Counted from the first letter of the stretch, positions 41,461-50,984 are shown. The stretch is DNA of 64,000 nucleotides from Scytonema sp035967975 (GCA_035967975.1 JAWQFQ010000019.1:10240-74239), one strand, 5' to 3'. Numbers and translations are program-made. The notes: generated by a model from the letters alone, not told the origin.

Positions 41461-42303
41461 TTAGTGGAGAAACCACATCCGGTGACTCGAGGAAGTATAT
41501 AGATATTTGTAAAGAAACCAGGTATCAAGCACTAGTTCCAACAAAGCAATTAACACCGAGATTGCTAGGGAAAAAATTACAGGTAGGCTGAGATTGGGAA
41601 ATTTGCTTTGCACATCAACAATACCAAACAACAGCAAAAGTAGAAGTGAAATTCCCAACAGGAAAGATAACTTAGCGATCGCAATAATAAAGCGGCTCAT
41701 CTCTAAGGTGCGCTTGTCAAGTTGAGAAAATCCTTCCAAGATTTCTTCTATGTTATTGATGACAAGTAAAATTTGTTGTAGGTGCAGGTGAGTAGCTATG
41801 GAGCATCGTTGCTGTACTTGAGACGATTTATGCTTGAAATTTTCTAAAAACTCGTGCAAGGGTAGCGCTTGAGAGCTAGTTGTTGAGATTGAAAAATCTT
41901 TTAAATGCAAAGGGACTAAATAATCAATCACCCTGAGCAGGAGTTGATCAAAATTACTGAGTTCGGAGGGAAGAGACTGAGTCAGACGAATCAGTAGGTC
42001 AATCTGAATTTGAAGCGTGTAGTAGTCTTCATGTCGCCTTTGAACGATTAATTGGCTATTAAAAGTCAAAAAAACAATTAACACCCCCAATAAAGCCGCC
42101 AGGGACTGGGAAACAGCGGAAAAGAATTCTATCGCCACTTCTTGATGCAATTTTATCCAAGGAGAATGTTTCCTCATAACAAAAGCTAATGTAATCAAAA
42201 ACACAAAGCTGACAATCGTTAGCTGATAATGAGTTAATACTATGATTGTTTTTCGTACTAAAGGAATAGTATTGAATTGCATCAGAATTCGGAGACTTTT
42301 CAT
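41461..42303 (-). CDS. Hypothetical multi-pass membrane protein
   Basis: 280 residues with about four transmembrane segments: near 28-45, 65-83, 205-227 and 240-262. A soluble helical loop of about 110 residues lies between the second and third. There is no family signature I recognise. Architecture (two N-terminal helices, long loop, two C-terminal helices) resembles bestrophin-like or DUF2254-type proteins only in outline. Confidence 0.65.
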   Translation of the reverse strand: MKSLRILMQFNTIPLVRKTIIVLTHYQLTIVSFVFLITLAFVMRKHSPWIKLHQEVAIEFFSAVSQSLAALLGVLIVFLTFNSQLIVQRRHEDYYTLQIQIDLLIRLTQSLPSELSNFDQLLLRVIDYLVPLHLKDFSISTTSSQALPLHEFLENFKHKSSQVQQRCSIATHLHLQQILLVINNIEEILEGFSQLDKRTLEMSRFIIAIAKLSFLLGISLLLLLLFGIVDVQSKFPNLSLPVIFSLAISVLIALLELVLDTWFLYKYLYTSSSHRMWFLH

Positions 42304-42617
42304 TGGTTAACTAAAATGTTTCAAACTATGAAAGGGTTTGACCATTTATTAATTGATTTTGTTTCATTTCACAATAATATTTGCTCCTTAAAGAAGTTGA
42401 CTCTATGTATAGTTTGTGAAACAGTCGTACTAGTTCTTTCGCATTGATTAGCAAAGTCTCACGTATTCATCTGAGCTTGCAAATCTTGGCTTTTGATTTC
42501 AATATAAACAGCAATCGTGAATAAGTTGGAAAGATTTTTTAAAGATTAAGAATACAGTTTTGCTTAAAGAAGGTTTTATTGCCATTTTACAACCTATCTG
42601 AAAAACTTGTATAATTT
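42304..42617. other. Intergenic between divergent membrane-protein genes
   Basis: AT-rich. TTGACT near 42398 is a possible -35, but no good -10 follows. Nothing else was seen. Confidence 0.45.
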
Positions 42618-43301
42618 ATGCTGAAATTAAAGGTGCTAAGATTCTTGAACACGAGACTGCGGTTACTCATATCCATTACAATTTCTGGGTTGGTTTATAT
42701 ACTTCTATGGCGGTCTGTTCTACGTCCAGCCACCTCAATTCTTATAGCTTGGAACTGTGGTACTATATGTTTCTTAGGTTTAATTTGGTTAATGATGCTT
42801 AGGGCTACACCTGAAAAAACGCGTTTTCTAGCGAGAGTGCGAGTATCAGGAAGATGGGGTATATTGACTTTAGTGGTTAGCGCAGCCTGTAGCAGCTTGT
42901 TGGCTATTGTTTATATACTTGCAGATACCAAAGGACTGTCAGAGCTTTTTAAGTTTTTACACATTATATTAGCAGGATTTACGCTGATTAGTTCGTGGGC
43001 GCTGATACACACTATGTTTGCTTTGCAGTACGGACGTATGTACTATTCTTATGAACAAAGAAATAACGGAAATCTTAATAATCTAGGTGCTAAAGGTTTA
43101 GATTTTCCTGGTGACAATCCACCAGATTACTGGGACTTTTTATACTTTTCTTTTGTGATTGGAATGACTAGTCAAGTTTCAGATGTTCCAGTGCGATCAC
43201 ACAACATCAGACGTTTAACTCTTATACATAGCGTATTAACCTTTTTTTTTAACACAATGATTTTGGCACTTAGCATTAACATCATTGCTAGTCTCATTTA
43301 A
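42618..43301 (+). CDS. DUF1345 membrane protein
   Basis: 227 residues with about five transmembrane helices. SWALIHTMFALQYGRMYY followed by GLDFPGDNPPDYWDFLYFSF and SDVPVRSHNIRRLTLIHSVLTFFFN is the DUF1345 signature. The function is unknown. The last helices have the LxHxxLxFxFNT pattern seen in this family. Confidence 0.9.
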   Translation: MLKLKVLRFLNTRLRLLISITISGLVYILLWRSVLRPATSILIAWNCGTICFLGLIWLMMLRATPEKTRFLARVRVSGRWGILTLVVSAACSSLLAIVYILADTKGLSELFKFLHIILAGFTLISSWALIHTMFALQYGRMYYSYEQRNNGNLNNLGAKGLDFPGDNPPDYWDFLYFSFVIGMTSQVSDVPVRSHNIRRLTLIHSVLTFFFNTMILALSINIIASLI

Positions 43302-43656
43302 TATGTAACCTAATTTAATCATGAAAAATCAGAATCAAGATAGTTTAAGGTATCAATTAACCAGAGGTTATTAATAATTCAGAAGGCAGCAGAAGACTGG
43401 GATCTGCTATGATCCCACACTTTTAAGTGTGGAATTGAAGCCCGCGATCGCGTTTTCAAATTTGATGAAATAGTAGAGGCGCATAGTTACATGGAAGAAA
43501 ACCGCGCAACTGGGAAGCTAGTGATATTGGTCGATTGAAAAAACACTCAAATCTAACTTTGAACGATTGATGTGACACAAAATTATCGTCTGAATGAAAC
43601 ATGACCGACACATAGCTTGATTAGAGTAACAATATCTCGTGTAAAGGATTCGTGCA
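43302..43656. other. Intergenic with a dehydrogenase remnant
   Basis: Contains a small palindrome (CCACACTTTTAAGTGTGG, 43415-43432) just before the remnant at 43437-43538. No complete gene. Confidence 0.6.
43437..43538 (+). pseudogene. C-terminal remnant of a quinone oxidoreductase / zinc-type alcohol dehydrogenase
   Basis: 34 codons ending in a stop: EARDRVFKFDEIVEAHSYME, then ENRATGKLVILVD. The pattern 'VF.FDEIVEAHRYME.N...GK.V' is the C-terminal helix and strand of NADPH:quinone oxidoreductases of the MDR superfamily. The other 290 or so residues are gone. Confidence 0.8.
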
Positions 43657-43830
43657 ATGTCTGTTAAATTTAATGACTTTGGTTTAGACAAAAGTTTGGC
43701 ATATATAACTGAAGCTGCACTTGAAGTATTCAGCCCTAATCATGACAGCTATCCATTAATTGGCGTGCAACCTTTTGACGGTGAACCTTGGAAAGAGCGC
43801 AAGCACTCCGATAAACGCAAGCGTTACTAA
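43657..43830 (+). CDS. Small soluble protein, 57 residues
   Basis: MSVKFNDFGLDKSLAYITEA continues to EVFSPNHDSYPLIGVQPFDG and ends in a basic tail, WKERKHSDKRKRY. AAAGGA at 43643-43648 gives an excellent ribosome site 8 nt before the ATG. Residue composition is protein-like, and the short acidic/aromatic front with a Lys/Arg tail could bind nucleic acid. No family is recognised; it resembles small conserved cyanobacterial ORFs that are often missed because of size. Confidence 0.7.
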   Translation: MSVKFNDFGLDKSLAYITEAALEVFSPNHDSYPLIGVQPFDGEPWKERKHSDKRKRY

Positions 43831-43863
43831 TTCGTTAACATCAAAGACATCTCCAGGAAAAAT

Positions 43864-43934
43864 GTAGAGACGTGTTAGCCTTCACAAAGAGTTCCGTAGG
43901 GCAAATGGCACTTCATGCCATTTCGCGTCTCTAC
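43864..43934. repeat. GTAGAGACG inverted repeat
   Basis: GTAGAGACG (43864-43872) and CGTCTCTAC (43926-43934) frame a short segment containing AAATGGCACTTCATGCCATTT, itself a hairpin. This is a common small inverted repeat class of Nostocales genomes. It ends 25 bp before the HtrA pseudogene start. Confidence 0.75.
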
Positions 43935-43959
43935 TTTTAAATTTGGAGGATTAAACTAT

Positions 43960-44636
43960 ATGAAAACATTAAATGATAATACCCAAAAGTCTGATTCATT
44001 TGATAATTTTGACAGAGAAAATTCTCGATTTAAGCCTAAGGAATTGTATTATCCGACCTGGAAAGAAGTACTGACTTATACAGGATTGATGCTAGCAGGA
44101 GCCGGAATTACACTTCTAGGAGTAAGACTACTACCAAACAATACTCAATTAGTGCGATCGCCACAAAACGTTTTGAGTTCAACACCCACTCAACCATCGA
44201 CCAATTATAACTTTGTGACATCGGTAGTTGATAAAGTTGGACCCGCTGTAGTCCGAATTAATTCTACTCAAAAAATAACAAACCCGAACGCTGACATTTT
44301 TAACGATTCATTCTTTCAACAATTTTTCGGTTCTCAATTACCTAAACTCCCATCTCAAGAAATTGTTCGGGGGATAGGTTCTGGCTTTATTTTCAATTCT
44401 AATGGCAAGATTTTGACCAATGCTCACGTTCACCTGCTGCTCAGGCAGGAATCCGGGCTGGGGATGTAGTCGTCAAGGTAAATAATCAACCTGTAACTCA
44501 GGACGAACAACTGCAACAAGCTGTAGAAAATAGTGCGATTGGTAGCAATTTACAATTACAAATTCGTCGTCAAGGACAAACTTTCAACCTGAAAGTAAAG
44601 CCAGGTAAATTAGCTCAAAATACTAGTCAGGAGTAG
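43960..44636 (+). pseudogene. HtrA/Deg-type serine protease with internal deletion
   Basis: ATG 43960 (GGAGGA ribosome site at 43945) opens a normal HhoA/B-like N-terminus: transmembrane anchor YTGLMLAGAGITLLGVRLL and the His block ILTNAHV. At about 44428 the sequence jumps, in another frame, to the PDZ end: SPAAQAGIRAGDVVVKVNNQ and IGSNLQLQIRRQGQTF up to TAG 44634. Compared with the intact paralogue at 48851 about 190 codons are missing, including the catalytic Asp and Ser. The remaining frame ends after the His at 44469. It cannot be a working protease. Confidence 0.92.
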
Positions 44637-44662
44637 AGATATTACTGAAAAAGGGAAAACGT

Positions 44663-44703
44663 AACAGGGAATAAGGAATCTCCTATTCCCTGTTTTCTTT
44701 TAA
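44663..44703 (+). terminator. Intrinsic terminator
   Basis: AACAGGGAATA and TATTCCCTGTT form an 11-bp stem with a 10-nt loop, followed by TTCTTTTAATT. It is placed 27 bp after the HtrA pseudogene stop and is a leftover of the once-intact gene. Confidence 0.85.
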
Positions 44704-44885
44704 TTATATAATTCCAATCTACATTCCATTGACACAATCCTGACATAAAGCGGACATAAATGATTTGTATATTGTAATTATAGGAAATAAATTAATCCTC
44801 TGTGAAAATAGTAATTAAATCAGCTTAACAACCAGTTGAATAACTAACTAAAACTATTATCAAATTCTTCACGAGAGTTTAATTA

Positions 44886-45407
44886 ATGTCCTTACCAATA
44901 AAAAATACTCCAATAAAAAGGAAGGTTTTTATCATAAAAACAAAAAGTATTGTTACAACCCTAGCAGCAATTGCGATGGCTCCAGCCGTGCTATTTGGAT
45001 CGGGAGTAGCAAGAGCTAATACTACACAAGGTAATCAACAGACTGCTAAGAATTTGTATTCATCAACAACAAAGACATCAAACACTATTTCGAGTTCTTC
45101 AAACACCTCCAACAACTCAACCCCATCGAAGATGAGTAAATTGGCATCATTAAATTCTAGTTCGGTGATGAATAATTCATTAAAATTAATGGGAATACTT
45201 CGCGTTGGTAGCCGAGGACAAAATGTGAAAACCCTTCAATCTTTTCTCAACAAGCAAGGACTTTATAAAAGTGCAATTGATGGTATATACGGTTATCGAA
45301 CCCAAGCAGCGGTTAAAACCTTCCAGCGCAGGCACAATTTAGTCGCTGATGGTGTTGTTGGTTCCAGAACCGAAAATCTAATTAATAAAATGCAGGTGAC
45401 TTCATAA
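44886..45407 (+). CDS. Exported peptidoglycan-binding domain protein
   Basis: 173 residues. A signal peptide occupies about 15-45 (TLAAIAMAPAVLFGSGVARA, cleavage probably after ARA). A Ser/Asn/Thr-rich linker runs to about 105. One PG_binding_1 domain follows: LRVGSRGQNVKTLQSFLNKQ, GIYGYRTQAAVKTFQRRHNL and ADGVVGSRT. There is no catalytic domain, so it would bind cell wall as a periplasmic or outer-layer protein. An in-frame ATG or upstream basic residues make the exact start uncertain. Confidence 0.88.
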   Translation: MSLPIKNTPIKRKVFIIKTKSIVTTLAAIAMAPAVLFGSGVARANTTQGNQQTAKNLYSSTTKTSNTISSSSNTSNNSTPSKMSKLASLNSSSVMNNSLKLMGILRVGSRGQNVKTLQSFLNKQGLYKSAIDGIYGYRTQAAVKTFQRRHNLVADGVVGSRTENLINKMQVTS

Positions 45408-46496
45408 TTTCCACTTTGCAACTGAATAAAAAACTTTGTCCAGGGGGCTGGAGATTGGAGATTAGGGTAGCTGACATCTTGCACCATTATCTAGTGGAGT
45501 GAGGCAACAGGCAATAGGCAATGGTACTGGGATACAGCCATTTCAATCTCAATGAAAAATAGCTAAATATTTATGCGTAGGTACTTACAATACATCAATC
45601 CTAGACTTAACGCATAATCTCTGAGAACTAAAAAGTTTGATTTTTAAATGAATAAGAGTTAACATCACCTACCCTAGGGGCGTAACGCATTGCGCCCCTC
45701 TTTCTTTTTCTTTTATCATCTGCGAATAAATTGTTTTTTAGCCCAAAGAGTAAATACTATACAGATGCTCTAAGTATTACAAAAAAACTTAAAAAAAGAT
45801 ATATTTACAAGTATTATAGCAATCCTAAATGATTTATAAACAATTCGGTTGCCTACCTATTGCCTATTTCCTGTTGCCTGTCCTGACGAGGTGTTTGCAA
45901 CTCAAATAGGAATGCTATATCATAAATATATAATATATAAAAACAAATATAGTGTTATTTTTCATTTGAATACAATATTTTTGAATACTTACTATTATGA
46001 AAAAGATAATCTAAACCACGTCTACTTTGAAAACCGTAGTTTTTTGTCATTAAGATAAACCTTACAACTCAAGCCGCATCTGGATTATGTTCTCTTCGGA
46101 CAAAACTCCAGGTTTCAAAATGGACGGGGTTTAAAAGGAATTTACATAAAAACAGAAAATATAACAATAAAAACAAGTTAAAAATTAAATATCCAAACAA
46201 TGAAGATATTGATAATAAAATTGTTATATTCATAATATAAAACTAATTCAATTTATGAATTTAACAAAAGATGAATTCAGTTCAATACTAATGAATAAAT
46301 TTTCTAAAATCCTTCAATTGCTCTCAATTAGGATAATTGTAGACATTTTCACACTATTGGTAGGTGAGAGCTATTGTAACTCGTCAGGAATTCAACTATA
46401 CTTTTATGTTAAAAGCCTGATATGACAATATTGTGTCAAACGTTTGAATACTCTATAACTAAAGGGAGAAGTGTAAATGACCTAAAGGATGAGGCG
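45408..46496. other. Long AT-rich intergenic region with inverted short repeats and a terminator-like hairpin
   Basis: AGGCAACAGGCAATAGGCAA (about 45502) and TTGCCTACCTATTGCC / TTCCTGTTGCCTG (about 45848-45880) are inverted relatives about 330 bp apart. A hairpin lies at 45676-45715. From 45900 to 46420 the DNA is very AT-rich, with no ORF showing a ribosome site or domain. The downstream response regulator promoter should lie in the last 100 bp. Confidence 0.6.
45676..45715 (+). terminator. Terminator-like hairpin
   Basis: AGGGGCG and CGCCCCT pair around TAACGCATTG, followed by the T-rich tail CTTTCTTTTTCTTTT. It is 270 bp past the peptidoglycan-binding gene, with a short open interval between. 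Confidence 0.6.
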
Positions 46497-47210
46497 ATGT
46501 CGGATATAGAAATTTTGCTAGTTGAGGACGAGCCAGAAATCGCGCAATTAATCAAACTCACCTTAGAAAGAGAAGGATTTTCAACTCGCCATTGTAATAA
46601 CGGTTTAGCGGCTTTGGAAATATTTAAGCAGCAACAACCAGATTTAATTATTCTGGACTTAATGATTCCGGGTTTGGATGGTTTGGAAGTTTGTGCAAGA
46701 ATTCGTCAAAAGCTGGGAGAAAAAGACCCATATATATTGATGTTGACAGCGAAAAGTGAAGAAATCGACCGCATAGTCGGGTTATCTACTGGTGCTGATG
46801 ATTACCTAACCAAGCCTTTTAGCCCAAAAGAACTAGTGGCTAGAGTCCGAGCTTTGTTACGTCGCAGTCTGCGACACATCGAGCAGGATTTGATTTACCG
46901 CAGCCAACATTTTATTGTCAATGTCAATCAACGTACAGCTAGCAAAAAGCTCGAATCTGGAGAAGACCAAGTATTAGATTTAACCACATTAGAATTTAAT
47001 CTTCTGTCTACATTTATTAGTCAACCCCAAAGAGTGTGGAACCGCACTCAGTTAATAGATAAACTTTGGGGAGATAATTTTTTTGGTGATGAACGAGTTG
47101 TCGATACTCATGTTGCCCGATTGCGGAAAAAAATAGAACCCGATCCGGCTCATCCGACTTTCGTGAAAACGGTAACAGGTGTAGGTTACAAGTTTGAAGA
47201 TGCAACTTAG
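46497..47210 (+). CDS. OmpR-family response regulator
   Basis: 237 residues from ATG 46497, chosen for the AAAGGATGAGG ribosome site just upstream; the frame is open from 46422. Receiver with Asp54 in PDLIILDLMIP and Lys in DDYLTKPF; winged helix from about 130 with LDLTTLEFNLLSTFI and VVDTHVARLRKKIEPD. The downstream kinase gene, its natural partner, is broken, so the regulator may now be unphosphorylated or driven by another kinase. Confidence 0.94.
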   Translation: MSDIEILLVEDEPEIAQLIKLTLEREGFSTRHCNNGLAALEIFKQQQPDLIILDLMIPGLDGLEVCARIRQKLGEKDPYILMLTAKSEEIDRIVGLSTGADDYLTKPFSPKELVARVRALLRRSLRHIEQDLIYRSQHFIVNVNQRTASKKLESGEDQVLDLTTLEFNLLSTFISQPQRVWNRTQLIDKLWGDNFFGDERVVDTHVARLRKKIEPDPAHPTFVKTVTGVGYKFEDAT

Positions 47211-47273
47211 TACAGCATGGCGAAATTAAAAATTAAGAATTAAAAATGCTTTACTCTTTCCCTGATAGTAATT

Positions 47274-48092
47274 ATGGGTCATTCTCGGCGAAAAAGGTCT
47301 TTACCTTTAGCAACGCGGTTGTTTTTTTCTCACCTGCTAGTCATGTTAGTTGCGGTTGTTACTTTGGTAACGACTGGAAAGCTATCTTCTTCATTGTTCT
47401 TTCTCTTGCATCTACGGAATTTAGAGGCAATGGGGTCAAGTTTGACAGACATCCGTACTGATTTAATTGCAGGATTTGATACTGCTTGGAATCGCAGTAT
47501 ATTTTGGGCAGTACTTATTGGTGCTACGACAGCTGGGATTTTAAGTTACTGGGTTTCTCGGAGGATTACTCAACCGTTAAAGCAGATAGAGCGAGTTACA
47601 CAAAAGTTTGCTATTGGAAAGTTAGACGAACGTCTACCAGCTAGTAGAATTCCCGAACTCAATCGGTTGTCAGCCAGTTTTAACTATCTAGCTGAAAATT
47701 TGGAAGGGGTAGAAAAACGACGGAGAGAATTGATTGGTGATTTAACGCACGAACTGAGGACACCACTGACGGTTATTAACGGGTATTTAGAAGGGCTGGC
47801 TGACAACCAAATTGAACCAAGCAATGAACTATACCTTTCGTTAATACGGGAAACAAAGCGGTTACAGCGGTTGGTGAATGATATGTAAGAATTATCGAAA
47901 GCGGAAGCAGGTTATTTGCCAATTCATTTAGCAACGCTTTCAGTTAAACCGTTATTATTATCCTTGGTGGAAAGGTTTTCCGATCAGTTGGTTGATGATA
48001 GTTTGGTTATCCGATTGGAATGTCCTTTGGAACTACCGCCCGTTTTAGCTGATGGCGATCGCCTTTTGGATTATTTTAAACCAGGCAGCTAA
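47274..48092 (+). pseudogene. Sensor histidine kinase with nonsense codon and lost ATPase domain
   Basis: Residues 1-204 show transmembrane helices (about 14-34 and 75-93), a HAMP domain and the phospho-acceptor block GDLTHELRTPLTVING (His159). Codon 205 is TAA, where family members have a codon such as CAA (VNDM-x-ELSKAEAG). The same frame continues open through ELSKAEAGYLPIHLA and ELPPVLADGDRLLDYF, then ends in unrelated FKPGS and a stop at 48092, before any N or G box. Both a nonsense change and a 3' truncation are present. It is the partner of the regulator at 46497. Confidence 0.88.
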
Positions 48093-48122
48093 CTCATGAT
48101 AAATTATCATTACCTGATGCAA

Positions 48123-48695
48123 CTAATTATTAATTAAACGGGCAGATATTTCTGATAACTTAGTTTCTAAAACTTGCAACTGTTCCTTCTGTACTTTCAG
48201 AAGTCGCATAATCTCAGCAATTTCATCTTCTCGCAACAGATTCATTTTATCATGTAGTAACTCAATTTCTAATTCTGCTTTTTTATTGACTTCATAGTCG
48301 TATTTTGCATCCTGCCGATCAATGATAGCTTGACGGTTCTGACTCATCATAATGATAGGTGCCGTGTAAGCTGCTTGAAAAGATAACATTAGGTTAAGTA
48401 ATATAAATGGATATGGGTCCCAGTGTTTGACGTAAGCCGTCACATTGAGAATAATCCATAGCAGAAGCAAAAAACTTTGAATGACGATAAATCGCCAAGA
48501 ACCAACAGTATCAGCCACTATGTCAGCCAACCTGTCACCCAGAGTTGTTGAAGACTGAGGTGGGTTTTGAGCAGGTTTTCGTTCGCGCAAACGCTGTAAT
48601 AGTCTATACTCTTCTGTACTAATACGAGCGCGTAAAGGTTTTTTTTGCATATTGGTTGTGGTTTCTCTGCCTTGAATTAATTTTTGCTTAAGCAT
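48123..48695 (-). CDS. DUF1003 membrane protein
   Basis: 190 residues. The DUF1003 core is clear: GDRLADIVADTVGSWRFIVI, two transmembrane helices (about 68-88 and 96-116), and QNRQAIIDRQDAKYDYEVN. The C-terminal 55 residues form a coiled coil (ELEIELLHDKMNLLREDEIA and beyond). The family function is unknown. Confidence 0.92.
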   Translation of the reverse strand: MLKQKLIQGRETTTNMQKKPLRARISTEEYRLLQRLRERKPAQNPPQSSTTLGDRLADIVADTVGSWRFIVIQSFLLLLWIILNVTAYVKHWDPYPFILLNLMLSFQAAYTAPIIMMSQNRQAIIDRQDAKYDYEVNKKAELEIELLHDKMNLLREDEIAEIMRLLKVQKEQLQVLETKLSEISARLINN

Positions 48696-48850
48696 ACTTT
48701 AACTGATACTGATAAAGATGGATTCACAAAACAATTCCCGTCGCGGTAGTCGTTAAGAACGAATCTTCCCGAGTTCTTTATATTTGTCAACTATTATTAA
48801 GAAATAACACACATACACCAATCAAGTAAAATTTGTATCAAAAATAAATT

Positions 48851-50137
48851 ATGAAAATTCCAAATCACAATTTTCAAGATAACTCTGTGTCTGATTCTTC
48901 CAATCAACAGCTACCAACTAATGAGCCACATTGGAAAAAGTCAATGACTCATCTTGGGTTAATGTTAGTTGGAGCAGGAATTGCTGTCGTAGGTATACAT
49001 CTGTCACCAGATAACGCCGCACGCCACACCCCTCAAGCGGCGATCGCTGCAAATACAACCCAATCACCAACACAACCTCCCCAAAACCTAGAAACAGCTC
49101 GCAGTTCTAACTTTATTACAGAAGTCGTAGATCGCGTTGGACCTGCAGTAGTACGGATTGATTCAACTCAAACAGTTAATCATCCTGCATCTGATATTTT
49201 TCAAGACCCCTTCTTCCGCCAGTTCTTTGGACCTGAATTTAATGCACCTCCCTCGAAAGAAACTGTTCGAGGAGTCGGTTCTGGCTTCATCATTAATTCT
49301 AATGGTGAGATTTTGACAAATGCTCACGTAGTGAATGGAGCTGATACAGTGACAGTGACGCTCAAAGATGGGCGCAGTTTTCAAGGCAAAGTTATGGGTG
49401 CTGATACGGTAACAGATGTTGCCGTTGTTAAGATAAAAGCAAATAACTTGCCCACAGTGTCTTTAGGTAACTCTGAGCAACTCAAGCCAGGAGAATGGGC
49501 TATAGCTATTGGGAACCCCTTAGGTTTAGATAATACAGTTACTGAAGGCATTATTAGTGCGACAGGTCGCTCCAGTTCTCAAGTAGGAGTACCAGACAAG
49601 CGAGTCAATTTTATTCAAACGGATGCAGCGATTAATCCCGGTAATTCTGGAGGACCACTGCTGAATTCCCAAGGTCAGGTCATCGGTATTAACACTGCTA
49701 TTATTCAAAACGCTCAAGGTTTGGGCTTTTCTATTCCCATTAACACAGCTAAAAATATCGCCAATCAATTGATTGCTAAAGGGAAAGTTGAACACGCTTA
49801 TTTAGGCGTTCAAATGGTGACACTAACACCAGAACTAAAGCAGCAAATAAATGATAACCCTAACGCCCCGATTAGTGTTCTCGAATCTCAGGGTGTTTTA
49901 GTCGTCAAAGTTATACCCGATTCACCAGCCGCTAAAGAAGGAATTCGTGCTGGTGACGTGATTGTCAAGGTAAATAATCAACCTATTTCTAAAGCTGATA
50001 ACTTACAACAAGCAGTAGAAAGTTCTTCTGTTGGTAGTAATTTACTAATAGAAGTTCGTCGAAATGGACAAACTCTCAACCTGAGTATAAAACCAGGAGC
50101 TTATCCGATTGCAGATAATTCTGATAATCAGGGTTAA
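48851..50137 (+). CDS. HtrA/Deg-type serine protease with PDZ domain (HhoA/HhoB/HtrA-like)
   Basis: 428 residues. N-terminal membrane anchor or uncleaved signal (about 34-50, HLGLMLVGAGIAVVGIH). Trypsin-like domain with the full triad: His159 (LTNAHV), Asp189 (TVTDVAVVKI) and Ser266 (NPGNSGGPL). One PDZ domain (about 310-415) with SPAAKEGIRAGDVIVKVN. It degrades damaged periplasmic or thylakoid-lumen proteins. The upstream pseudogene at 43960 is a decayed paralogue with the same layout. No operon partners. Confidence 0.95.
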   Translation: MKIPNHNFQDNSVSDSSNQQLPTNEPHWKKSMTHLGLMLVGAGIAVVGIHLSPDNAARHTPQAAIAANTTQSPTQPPQNLETARSSNFITEVVDRVGPAVVRIDSTQTVNHPASDIFQDPFFRQFFGPEFNAPPSKETVRGVGSGFIINSNGEILTNAHVVNGADTVTVTLKDGRSFQGKVMGADTVTDVAVVKIKANNLPTVSLGNSEQLKPGEWAIAIGNPLGLDNTVTEGIISATGRSSSQVGVPDKRVNFIQTDAAINPGNSGGPLLNSQGQVIGINTAIIQNAQGLGFSIPINTAKNIANQLIAKGKVEHAYLGVQMVTLTPELKQQINDNPNAPISVLESQGVLVVKVIPDSPAAKEGIRAGDVIVKVNNQPISKADNLQQAVESSSVGSNLLIEVRRNGQTLNLSIKPGAYPIADNSDNQG

Positions 50138-50166
50138 TGTACTATTTGTAACAAACCGCGAAAATT

Positions 50167-50199
50167 AGAAACCCGGTATCTTGGAGATACCGGGTTTCT
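50167..50199. repeat. Perfect 15-bp-stem palindrome, copy 2
   Basis: Identical over 33 bp to 30755-30787. It lies 29 bp after the HtrA stop, and the region 50238-50307 behind it is a reverse-oriented relative of 30890-30953, so both sites hold the same pair of repeat classes. Confidence 0.9.
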
Positions 50200-50301
50200 G
50201 GGATTTCTAAAGCAGTATTGGGACGTCCTGAAGTTACTTCATTTATGCTGACGTCTGAGACAGACGTACCACAAGAGATTTAGTTTTTTATTTAGAAGTC
50301 C

Positions 50302-50976
50302 CTAAGCCATTGCGGCTGCTTTTTCTAACAAACCTTGGAATAACTTCAACCCATCTTCACCACCCAGTGTTGGGTCAGAAGCCCTTTCTGGGTGTGGCAT
50401 CATTCCTAACACGTTACCTTGACGATTGCAAATTCCAGCGATGTTATTTAGCGAACCGTTAGGATTCTGTCCCTGATAGCGGAACAAGACTTGACCGTTG
50501 TCTTCTATTCTTGCTAAAGTCTTTGCATCAGCATAGAAGCGTCCTTCTCCGTGAGCAATAGGCAGTGTAATGATTTCACCTGTTTTGTAGTTTTGCGTCC
50601 AACTCAAATCTGTACGCTCAACTTTCATGGGGACGCGATCGCAGACGAAATGCAACTCCCGATTTTTTGCCAAGGCTCCCGGTAGAAGCCCTGCCTCAGT
50701 TAATACTTGAAATCCATTACAAATACCTAGAACTGTTTTTCCCTTCTGCGCGTGTTCCACGACCTGCTGCATGACAGGGGAAAACCGGGCGATCGCACCA
50801 CAGCGCAAATAGTCTCCGTAGCTAAAGCCACCAGGGATAATTATGACATCCAAATCGGAGATATCAGTATCCTGATGCCAAACCATGCGAGTTGGTTGCT
50901 TGAGCACATCTTTTGTGACATAAGCAACATCGCGATCGCAATTAGAACCCGGAAAAACGACAACTCCAAATTTCAT
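50302..50976 (-). CDS. purQ: Phosphoribosylformylglycinamidine synthase subunit PurQ (glutaminase)
   Basis: 224 residues. Class I glutamine amidotransferase: nucleophile Cys86 in LGICNGFQ, and His195/Glu197 in MMPHPERAS. FPGSNCDRD is the PurQ N-terminal signature. It supplies ammonia from glutamine to PurL for the fourth step of purine synthesis, in complex with PurS. It lies downstream of purS on the same strand (96-bp gap filled by a heptamer array). Confidence 0.97.
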   Translation of the reverse strand: MKFGVVVFPGSNCDRDVAYVTKDVLKQPTRMVWHQDTDISDLDVIIIPGGFSYGDYLRCGAIARFSPVMQQVVEHAQKGKTVLGICNGFQVLTEAGLLPGALAKNRELHFVCDRVPMKVERTDLSWTQNYKTGEIITLPIAHGEGRFYADAKTLARIEDNGQVLFRYQGQNPNGSLNNIAGICNRQGNVLGMMPHPERASDPTLGGEDGLKLFQGLLEKAAAMA

Positions 50977-50984
50977 TTTCGTAG

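Noticed and set aside
45849..46058. 69-residue plus-strand frame in AT-rich DNA
   Set aside because: Begins in a repeat (TTGCCTACC) and has biased Tyr/Asn/Phe composition expected from AT-rich non-coding DNA.
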